From: Lacticaseibacillus jixianensis | GTDB taxonomy: Bacteria > Bacillota > Bacilli > Lactobacillales > Lactobacillaceae | Reading direction: 5' to 3' | DNA: 64,000 nt | Assembly (NCBI RefSeq): GCF_003946485.1 | Contig: NZ_RHOJ01000015.1 | Span: 1-64,000, forward strand | Shown: one piece after another, positions 58,048 to 64,000 of the stretch | Layout of the letters: each line of letters begins with the position of its first letter | Numbering within the stretch: position 1 is the first letter of the stretch | Notes under the pieces: generated by a model | Databases searched by the model: none | What the model saw: the letters and a program-made list of their open reading frames with translations, nothing else | What the model was told of the DNA's origin: nothing | Program-made: the position numbers and the translations under genes

Positions 58048-58380
58048 TCAGAATTGCCCCTGATCGATGAGGCTGCGCATCGTGGTTTGCACCTTCATCA
58101 GCGTCATGTGCGGGTCCGCCTTGAACGCCGGGACCAGCGCGGTGGCGTTCAGCTGCGGCGTTTGCAGCAGTTGCTTGCCGCCAATGTCCGTGATTGTCAG
58201 TTCAGCGGCGCTAAGTTTGGCGGTCAGATAGCCGCCTTCGATGCCCTCGTCGAGCAGCTCCTGGATCCAGTTCTGTAGCCCACCTTGAATGACCGCGTCC
58301 TCACTCAGCGGGGTGTGGTTTTGCTCACTTTTGGCCACCAGTGCGGCCACCTGTGCCATGTTCTCCGGAATCTCATGCAT
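58048..58380 (-). CDS. Small conserved soluble protein, unknown function
   Basis: A 110-residue acidic, helix-then-strand protein. AAAGGAG lies 9 bases before the ATG at 58380; two other in-frame ATGs are too close or too far. No family recognised. Confidence 0.55.
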   Translation of the reverse strand: MHEIPENMAQVAALVAKSEQNHTPLSEDAVIQGGLQNWIQELLDEGIEGGYLTAKLSAAELTITDIGGKQLLQTPQLNATALVPAFKADPHMTLMKVQTTMRSLIDQGQF

Positions 58381-58465
58381 CGCTGCCATCTCCTTTAGTT
58401 TGTGCCACCGGCATTGTACGCCGAACGGCAACCAAAAAGCCAGCCGCGGGGGCTGGCAACTGGGT

Positions 58466-59245
58466 TCAGCTAACTTTGGGCTGCGCGGCGAACGTCGCGG
58501 TGGTGCGGGCGGCCGCCGCGCGCTTCACCAGCAGGGTAAAGGGGCGCAGCTGGGCGGCGTCGGCGGCAAACAGGTTCTCCGGGTGCCACTGCACGGCCAT
58601 GATCTGGCGGTCGGCTTGGTCCGCCAGCGCCTCGATGACGCCGTCTGGGGCCGTGGCCACAACCTGCAGCCCTGGGGCCACGCGCTTGACGGCCTCGTGG
58701 TGGCGAGAGTTAACGTAGGCTTGCTCGCCGATCAGCTTGGCAAGCTGTGAAGTGGCCTTGACGGTCACGTGGTGGGTGGGGAACTGCCCGGGGGCCGCCT
58801 GGGCGTGGCGGATCGTTGCGTCTGGATCTTGGCTCGCCAGGTCCTGGTACAGCGTGCCGCCCAGCGTGACGTTCAGGATCTGCATGCCGCGGCAGATGGC
58901 CATGATCGGCTTGCCCGCCGCGAGGGTGGCACGGATCAGCGCCTGCTCGAGGCGGTCTTTGGGGTACAGCGTGGCGCCGATGGCGAAGCTCGGCTCCTCG
59001 CCGTACAGGGTCGGGTCGACGTCGGGGCCGCCTGGCAAAAGCAGGCCGTCAAACGTGGTCACCGCCGCCTGTGCCAGCTCGGTGGCCAGGCTGATGTCGT
59101 CGGGGAACGGTAAGATCACCGGCACTCCGCCGGCCGCGATGACGGCATTTTTCACGTCACGCGGGGCGTAGTCGGCCTGATTGACGTTTAACGAAGTGCT
59201 CGGCTCCTCGAGGGTGTCGGCGGTCATGGCAATAATCGGGCGCAA
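58466..59245 (-). CDS. Class I glutamine amidotransferase-like gamma-glutamyl hydrolase
   Basis: A 259-residue member of the PuuD/peptidase C26 family, which cleaves gamma-glutamyl bonds such as gamma-glutamyl-GABA. Nucleophile Cys118 (AICRGMQ) and the pair His221-Glu223 (QWHPEN) are in place. Start TTG, 6 bases after AAGGAAGG. It is not GatD: it lacks murT linkage and has the typical PuuD N-terminus. Confidence 0.9.
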   Translation of the reverse strand: MRPIIAMTADTLEEPSTSLNVNQADYAPRDVKNAVIAAGGVPVILPFPDDISLATELAQAAVTTFDGLLLPGGPDVDPTLYGEEPSFAIGATLYPKDRLEQALIRATLAAGKPIMAICRGMQILNVTLGGTLYQDLASQDPDATIRHAQAAPGQFPTHHVTVKATSQLAKLIGEQAYVNSRHHEAVKRVAPGLQVVATAPDGVIEALADQADRQIMAVQWHPENLFAADAAQLRPFTLLVKRAAAARTTATFAAQPKVS

Positions 59246-59389
59246 GAGAATCCTTCCTTTCAGAAAATCAATTGTCCCCTACTTTAAAACTATTTCCCGC
59301 ACAGTCAAGTGAAACTTGGTAAACTACTTGCTCGAGGCCGGTTTCGCCTGGTGAAATCGTGAGGCCGGCCGCTTAGTGAATAAAATTGC

Positions 59390-59426
59390 AAAAAACGCCG
59401 GGCCCAGAGTCTTCTGAGCGCGGCGT
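59390..59426 (-). terminator. Terminator of the isochorismatase gene
   Basis: ACGCCG and CGGCGT close an imperfect stem with AGA/TCT inside, followed by six T on the minus strand. Confidence 0.8.
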
Positions 59427-59435
59427 AACAAGGCG

Positions 59436-60056
59436 TTAGGCATTATGGAAGAAGTCGTCGTTTTCAAACATCAGCTTCACGAAGTCATGGGCGTAGTCGG
59501 TGCGGTTCCAGTCGCGCTGCCACTCGCAGGCCAGCTGGGCGTTGGTGATCAGTTCCGCGCCGGCGTGCGCCACGCGGCGCAGCGCCGTTTCGTGCGCGAT
59601 CAGGGAAGTGCCGCCGATCGCGTCAACGACCGGGAAGACGTGGAAGCCTTCGCGCAAAGCGTCAAGCGCAGGAAAGGCCATGCAGGCTTCCGTCCACAGC
59701 GCGCAGATCACGAGGTTCTTGCGGCCGGTCGCGTGCACCGCCTCGTTGAAGTCCTGGTCCTCCCAGGCGTTGATGGCGGTGCGGTCGAGCGGCTTTTTGT
59801 CTGGCATCAAGTCGCGCAGGACCTTCAGCGTGTCCGCGTTCTGGCCGCTGGCGACGTTCACCGTGCTCAGGATGATCGGCACCTGGTACAGGTTGGCCAG
59901 TTTAATGGTGAAGGTGACATTGTGGATCAACTGCGGGTGGCTCATCGACTGGATCGAAGACACCTGGGTCGGCTGGTAATCGATCACCAGCAGCGCGGAG
60001 TTCTCCGGCGTAAGCAGCAGGTCTTCGACGGGGTTGCGGCGAGGATAACTTGTCAT
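59436..60056 (-). CDS. Isochorismatase-family cysteine hydrolase
   Basis: A 206-residue soluble hydrolase. D26 (LLVIDYQPTQ) and Cys125 (WTEACM) are the conserved Asp and Cys; the family includes nicotinamidases, but the cis-peptide region and metal ligands of those are not evident, so the substrate is open. AGGAGG precedes the ATG at 60056. Confidence 0.88.
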   Translation of the reverse strand: MTSYPRRNPVEDLLLTPENSALLVIDYQPTQVSSIQSMSHPQLIHNVTFTIKLANLYQVPIILSTVNVASGQNADTLKVLRDLMPDKKPLDRTAINAWEDQDFNEAVHATGRKNLVICALWTEACMAFPALDALREGFHVFPVVDAIGGTSLIAHETALRRVAHAGAELITNAQLACEWQRDWNRTDYAHDFVKLMFENDDFFHNA

Positions 60057-60162
60057 CAGATAACGCCTCCTATTAGTTTGAATACGGTTGCATTCTAAAC
60101 CGGAGGGGGGATAATGCAAAGCAAAGCGACTTGTGCGAGGCGGGCCGCAGGGAGGGGTCACC

Positions 60163-60309
60163 ATGAAAAACATCTTGCACGCGCTGGCCAAAGGCATTGC
60201 CAGTTTCTTCACCGTCCTGGCCAGCAACTTGAACCGGCCGTTTCTGCCGCTGGACAGTGAGCGCAAACGGCGGCCGCGCAAAGGGGAGGACGACTGGCGC
60301 GACCGGTAA
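60163..60309 (+). CDS. 48-residue small protein
   Basis: A short frame with a strong GGGAGGGGTCACC ribosome site. The product has an amphipathic helix-forming N-terminal half (KNILHALAKGIASFFTVLAS) and a highly charged C-terminal half (RKRRPRKGEDDWRDR). No family recognised. It lies between two minus-strand genes. Confidence 0.5.
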   Translation: MKNILHALAKGIASFFTVLASNLNRPFLPLDSERKRRPRKGEDDWRDR

Positions 60310-60311
60310 GT

Positions 60312-60334
60312 AAAAGGCCCCATCAATATGGGAC
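60312..60334 (-). terminator. Terminator of the GTPase gene
   Basis: GGTCCCAT and ATGGGGCC pair around ATTG, followed by TTTTAC on the minus strand. Confidence 0.7.
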
Positions 60335-60374
60335 CATCATTAGTGATATCGCGTATTGCGCGCAGCGATATAGG

Positions 60375-61535
60375 TTAATCCGCAGAGGTATTCGCCGGAT
60401 CGTTGTTGAAACTCTTCAAGATTGTTTTGGCGTTTGGCAGGATCTTCTGCATCAAGAGAATCAGTTGATCGCGGATCTCCTCAGGCATCATCCCGCTTAC
60501 ATCGAGTTTTCCGGTCACGACCATCTCCATTAATTCGACGTAGGCATAACCCAAAGCAACCGTGACTGTTCCTGCCACAGTTCCAGAGATTGCGGAGGTG
60601 GCAATGCCCACTCCAGGAATTAGCTTAAGTAGCGTTTTGGCGGTTGTGACGCCCAGATATTGCGCACCGAAGATTCCGCCGATGCTGGCTAGAACCGTCT
60701 CGATTTGATGCTTATCGAGCGCAACTTGATAGATTCCTGTAATCTGGTAGAGCATGTTGCTTTCAGCGGCCATCATCACCGGGGCGTCAGCGAAATCAAG
60801 GGGAATAAAACCAGTTCCAAAGTTGGCCAATGTAGTGCCGGCGATGATCTTACCGGCCAGCTTGCGTTTCATTTGAAAGTCAGGCCGCTGGGAGTAGGCA
60901 AATGATTGTTGGAGTGCCTCTGGCAGGATATCCGCGGTGAGGGTAACGAGCTGATCGATTCCAAATGCCGCCATCCCTGCTGTTTCCTCCGCGAGCACGT
61001 TGACGGTTGGCAAGTCTTTGAAGACGGGGATCTTGTGCAAACTAGCGCTCAAGGCATCGGCCATATCTGGGGCAATAGCCTTGGTCAGGACTAAAATGAC
61101 CGGAATTTTTTGATCTAGGAAGAACTTAATGAACTTTTGCTCTTTACCATCGATTCGGCCTCCAGTGGCCGCGATACAGTACCACAGGCAGTGGATATCA
61201 TCGGCCACGGTGTCAGTCTTCTTCGCCCGCTTGATCAACTTGTGGATGGTGTTGACACTTTTCCACTGGGCAAATTGGCCGAGTTCAAAGCCGACAGTGT
61301 CGTAAATGCGAACTGGAAAATCTGGCTTTTCGATCAGCTTGATGTGGTCGGTGACAGGCTTTCCCATCCCGGTCTCGGCGAGGCGTTCGCCGAAGGTCGC
61401 ATTAATCAGGGTCGACTTACCGACGCCACTCTTGCCTGCAACGACAATATTCACTTTTTCAAGATTTCCAAATTGTGCTTTAACCTGTTCAAAAGCCTGC
61501 TCAGCTAAGTGCGCCATCTGCTCTTGCTTTGACAT
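60375..61535 (-). CDS. Era-like GTPase with DUF697-like membrane-associated C-terminus
   Basis: A 386-residue GTPase. G1 GKSGVGKST (residues 34-42), a threonine switch, G3 DTVGFE, and G4 LTKA in place of NKxD. The C-terminal 150 residues carry a hydrophobic GTVAGTVTVALGYAYVELMEMV helix and a TAKTLLKLIPGVG motif typical of DUF697 domains. GGAGGAATCACG precedes the ATG at 61535. The gene is visibly lower in GC than its neighbours and sits without operon partners, suggesting horizontal acquisition. Role unknown. Confidence 0.82.
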   Translation of the reverse strand: MSKQEQMAHLAEQAFEQVKAQFGNLEKVNIVVAGKSGVGKSTLINATFGERLAETGMGKPVTDHIKLIEKPDFPVRIYDTVGFELGQFAQWKSVNTIHKLIKRAKKTDTVADDIHCLWYCIAATGGRIDGKEQKFIKFFLDQKIPVILVLTKAIAPDMADALSASLHKIPVFKDLPTVNVLAEETAGMAAFGIDQLVTLTADILPEALQQSFAYSQRPDFQMKRKLAGKIIAGTTLANFGTGFIPLDFADAPVMMAAESNMLYQITGIYQVALDKHQIETVLASIGGIFGAQYLGVTTAKTLLKLIPGVGIATSAISGTVAGTVTVALGYAYVELMEMVVTGKLDVSGMMPEEIRDQLILLMQKILPNAKTILKSFNNDPANTSAD

Positions 61536-61765
61536 CGTGATTCCTCCAATTGTTTTTCTTATCACTGATATTACACTATGCGCCGTGTTATTTCCGCGAA
61601 ATATATGTTTCCCTTGCCGCCAGTTGAGACAGAAAATTCGAGTGCAATGTATTGGGTTATTCCGTGTCAACAATCCGGGCACAATTGCCGCGCCACAGCG
61701 GTGGGCGGCGCCAACTTAAACCACTAAACTGATGATGAACCGATACAGAAAAGGGAGGTTAACTC

Positions 61766-62209
61766 ATGAGCTTAGGGCAAAATTTAGCTGACGCGCGGCG
61801 CCACCGGGGGCTTTCTCAGGAGGCGGTCGCCCAGCGGCTGGGCGTCAGTCGGCAGACGATTTCCAAGTGGGAGACCGACGAGACCCTGCCGGACATTTTT
61901 CAGTCTAAGAAGCTGGCGACGCTTTACGAGCTGTCCTTAGACAAGTTGGTCAGCTTCGACGCGGACTTGGCGACCATCGAGCATGCCATCACGCACACGC
62001 CGGATTCGGCGGTTGCGAAAGTCGACTGGACCGCCATGTGGGCCAAAAAGTACCCAGTGCTGGCGAGCTACCAAGGCAAAGTGGACGCCGATCGGTACGC
62101 GGCACAACTGCGGACGCAGCTGGCCGCGCTGCGCCGCGACTACGGCTACAGCGCGCAGGACGCCATGCTGGTGCTCAAGGATATTTTGAGCCGGGTGTGG
62201 CAAGAGTAG
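61766..62209 (+). CDS. XRE-family DNA-binding regulator
   Basis: A 147-residue protein with a helix-turn-helix of the Xre/Cro type (about residues 5-60: LSQEAVAQRLGVSRQTISKWE), then an alpha-helical C-terminal half of unknown fold. AAGGGAGG precedes the ATG. It lies between the GTPase and the oxidoreductase, separated from both. Confidence 0.88.
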   Translation: MSLGQNLADARRHRGLSQEAVAQRLGVSRQTISKWETDETLPDIFQSKKLATLYELSLDKLVSFDADLATIEHAITHTPDSAVAKVDWTAMWAKKYPVLASYQGKVDADRYAAQLRTQLAALRRDYGYSAQDAMLVLKDILSRVWQE

Positions 62210-62296
62210 GTTGTCCGTTTTCCTTCCAGCGCGTAAAATGATCACAACAATCATCCGCCGCGCGGCCTGCCCCGCGGCGATCAAGGGGGCAATCAC

Positions 62297-62932
62297 GTGA
62301 AAATTGGGATCATTGGCGCCACTGGCCGGGTCGGCCAGCAGATGGTAAACGCGGCGTTGGCCAACGGCCACAGTGTCGTGGCCCTGGTGCGCAGCCGCGC
62401 CAAGGCCGAGCGGCTTTTCGAAGGCCGGGTCGCGGTGGTGGAAAAGGACGCGCTGGCGCTCACGCGGGCCGACTTTGCGGGGCTGGACGCCGTCATTGAC
62501 GCCTTCGCATCGCCCGCGGCCTATCGCCACCTCGACCTGGCGACGCACTTGATCAGTCTTTTCCGCGGCACTGACACGCCGTACTTGATGTTCGTGCTGG
62601 GGGCAAGCTCGCTGCGCCAGCCGTCCGGGGAGCTGCTGCTCAGCCAGGTCGAGGCGCAGGCGCAAGGGGCACCGTGGGTCAAGACCCCGCAGCAGCAGGT
62701 CCACGAGCATGACTTCCTGCAGTGGATCGACAACGTGGCCTGGACCGCGATCTCCCCGCAGGCCAACCTGATCGACGGGCCGCTTGGCGACTACCGCCTG
62801 GGCACAGACGAGGTGATGCAGGCGCCCAGCGGCAAGTCCGAGGTGACGGTGGCCAACCTGGCCGCGGCGGCGATCGCGGAGCTGGAGCACCGGACGCATC
62901 TGCGCCAGCGCTTCACGGTGGTCAACGCCTAG
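62297..62932 (+). CDS. NAD(P)-binding protein (atypical SDR, NmrA-like)
   Basis: A 211-residue Rossmann protein. IGIIGATGRVGQ provides the GxxGxxG NAD(P) motif, and the later VEAQAQ and QQQVHE segments resemble YwnB/NmrA-like epimerases without a classical YxxxK. Start GTG behind AAGGGGG. Function unknown, probably a redox-stress or sensory role. Confidence 0.82.
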   Translation: MKIGIIGATGRVGQQMVNAALANGHSVVALVRSRAKAERLFEGRVAVVEKDALALTRADFAGLDAVIDAFASPAAYRHLDLATHLISLFRGTDTPYLMFVLGASSLRQPSGELLLSQVEAQAQGAPWVKTPQQQVHEHDFLQWIDNVAWTAISPQANLIDGPLGDYRLGTDEVMQAPSGKSEVTVANLAAAAIAELEHRTHLRQRFTVVNA

Positions 62933-62940
62933 CACAACGC

Positions 62941-62992
62941 AAAATGGCCCCTGACTGATCGCATTAGGGCGATCGGCCAGGGGCCATTTTTT
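62941..62992. terminator. Bidirectional terminator
   Basis: AAATGGCCCCTG pairs with CAGGGGCCATTT and an inner GATCGC/GCGATC, with A and T runs on both sides, between two converging genes. Confidence 0.9.
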
Positions 62993-63000
62993 GGTAAAAG

Positions 63001-63888
63001 TCACGGATTGATCGCGTCGCCGCCGGTCACGCCGTAGATCTGGCCGGAGATGTAGCTGGCCTCATCCGATCCCAGCAGCACGTACACCGGTGCCAGTTCA
63101 ACGGGCATCCCCGCCCGTCCAAGCGGGGTGTCCTGGCCGAACTTGGGAATGGCCTCACTTGGCTGGCCGTGGTCCAGTTGCAGCGCGGTCCAGATCGGCC
63201 CCGGTGCCACGCCGTTGACCCGAATGCCTTGGGGAGTCAGCTGCTTGGCCAGCCCGATCGTGAAGTTGGCGATCGCCGCCTTGGTCGCCGCGTAGTCGAG
63301 CAGGTTCGAACTGGGGGCAAAGGCCTGAATCGAGGTGGTGGTCACGATGGCGCTGCCTGGTGCCAGGTGCGGCAGGGCGGCGCGCACCGCGGCGAACATC
63401 GCCTCGATGTTGACGGTGAAGGTGTCTTTGACCTGCGCTTGCGGAAGTTCGGCCAGCGTGGCGTGCTGGATCTGCTGGGCGGCGTTGAGCACCAGCAGGT
63501 CGAGCCCACCGAGCTGCAGGGCCGCCTCTTCGACCACTTTAGCGGGCGCTTCGGCAATGCGAAAGTCGGCCGGCAGCAGCACCGCTTTTTGGCCCTCGGC
63601 TTCAATCAGCTGACGGACTTCCTCAGCGTCGGCCTCTTCGCCAGGGAAAAAGTGGATCGCCACGTCGGCGCCTTCGCGCGCGTAGGCAATGGCGGCGGCG
63701 CGGCCGATGCCGGAGTCGCCGCCGGTCACCAGGGCGTGCCGCCCAGCCAGCCGGCCATGGCCGACGTAGCTGCTTTCACCGCAGTCAGGCACGGGCGTCA
63801 TCTGCGTTTGCAGCGCCGGTGGGTCCTGGTCTTGCGCGGGAAAATCGGCGTCGTGGTACAGGGCGCGGGGGTCAATCAACTTGGTCAT
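63001..63888 (-). CDS. Short-chain dehydrogenase, general-stress type
   Basis: A 295-residue SDR with an N-terminal extension of about 45 residues. Cofactor motif TGGDSGIGRA, catalytic Ser in TTTSIQ, and Tyr/Lys in DYAATK are intact; the layout resembles general stress protein 39-like oxidoreductases. AAAGGAGG precedes the ATG at 63888. A degenerate R2 repeat lies right upstream. Confidence 0.92.
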   Translation of the reverse strand: MTKLIDPRALYHDADFPAQDQDPPALQTQMTPVPDCGESSYVGHGRLAGRHALVTGGDSGIGRAAAIAYAREGADVAIHFFPGEEADAEEVRQLIEAEGQKAVLLPADFRIAEAPAKVVEEAALQLGGLDLLVLNAAQQIQHATLAELPQAQVKDTFTVNIEAMFAAVRAALPHLAPGSAIVTTTSIQAFAPSSNLLDYAATKAAIANFTIGLAKQLTPQGIRVNGVAPGPIWTALQLDHGQPSEAIPKFGQDTPLGRAGMPVELAPVYVLLGSDEASYISGQIYGVTGGDAINP

Positions 63889-63908
63889 GTAAGTCCTCCT
63901 TTTCAAGG

Positions 63909-64000
63909 TGCGGCGGGTTCGCGCATTTAGGGGGACAGCCAGCCTAGGTCAAGGCATTGCCGGCGTTTTTTGCCGGCGAGGCCTTGACCGTAGCTGGATG
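63909..64000 (+). repeat. R2 palindromic repeat, copy k (cut by window end)
   Basis: GTGCGGCGGGTTCGCGCATTTAG start, P2 left GGGGGA, P3 left CAGCCAGC, P5 GTCAAGGC-ATT-GCCGGC/GCCGGC-GAG-GCCTTGAC (perfect), then GTAGCTGGATG. The right outer arms lie beyond the window. It occupies the promoter region of the SDR gene. Confidence 0.88.

Noticed and set aside
58466-59245. PuuD-like amidotransferase as the missing GatD
   Set aside because: Its length, N-terminus and motif spacing fit gamma-glutamyl hydrolases, and it is far from murT.

Overview
The window looks like chromosome from a GC-rich member of the Lactobacillaceae (lactic acid bacteria, Firmicutes); the species cannot be named from sequence alone. 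The evidence is gene content and order: upp followed by atpBEFHAGDC, a DUF1146 gene, mbl/mreB, epuA, yidD, a DUF2969 gene and rodA; the Firmicutes-type sufCDSUB cluster; prfA-prmC-sua5-glyA beside tdk and murT; a methionine T-box in front of metQNP; strong AGGAGG ribosome sites; and many TTG and GTG starts. There is no phage, plasmid or CRISPR.

Layout. 1-3600: small membrane proteins, a lone TnpB (IS200/IS605-type) and an AT-richer spacer. 3600-10400: a TMEM175-like channel, a frameshifted P-loop kinase, a C69 dipeptidase, two identical tRNA-Gln(CUG) genes, the flavinyltransferase ApbE, an ASCH protein and a phosphatase. 10400-14800: a TetR regulator and a heterodimeric ABC exporter in one overlapping operon, with a large dyad on its promoter. 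14900-19070: a VOC protein, a serine hydrolase, a long non-coding block bounded by inverted repeats, and manA. 19070-26300: divergent murT and tdk-prfA-prmC-sua5, then glyA and upp. 26500-36650: ATP synthase and cell-shape genes. 36690-39710: the T-box-controlled methionine transporter. 39900-46450: a SepM-like protease and the SUF iron-sulfur operon. 46450-64000: small stress, regulatory and hypothetical genes, including a Rgg/PlcR-like regulator, UspA, rarA with a candidate 6S-like RNA, two DUF1694 paralogues, ArsC, amidotransferase and isochorismatase folds, a GTPase, and two oxidoreductases of the Rossmann/SDR type.

The most unusual content is a dispersed family of nested palindromes (called R2 here, with a relative R1) in at least eight intergenic spots. 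Copies differ in sequence, but the two sides of each stem change together, a 3x3 internal loop stays constant, and a roughly 45-bp hairpin module is present, absent, or moved and inverted. I know of no name for this family. It behaves like a mobile or structure-selected REP/BIME-like element and is the best candidate for something undescribed.
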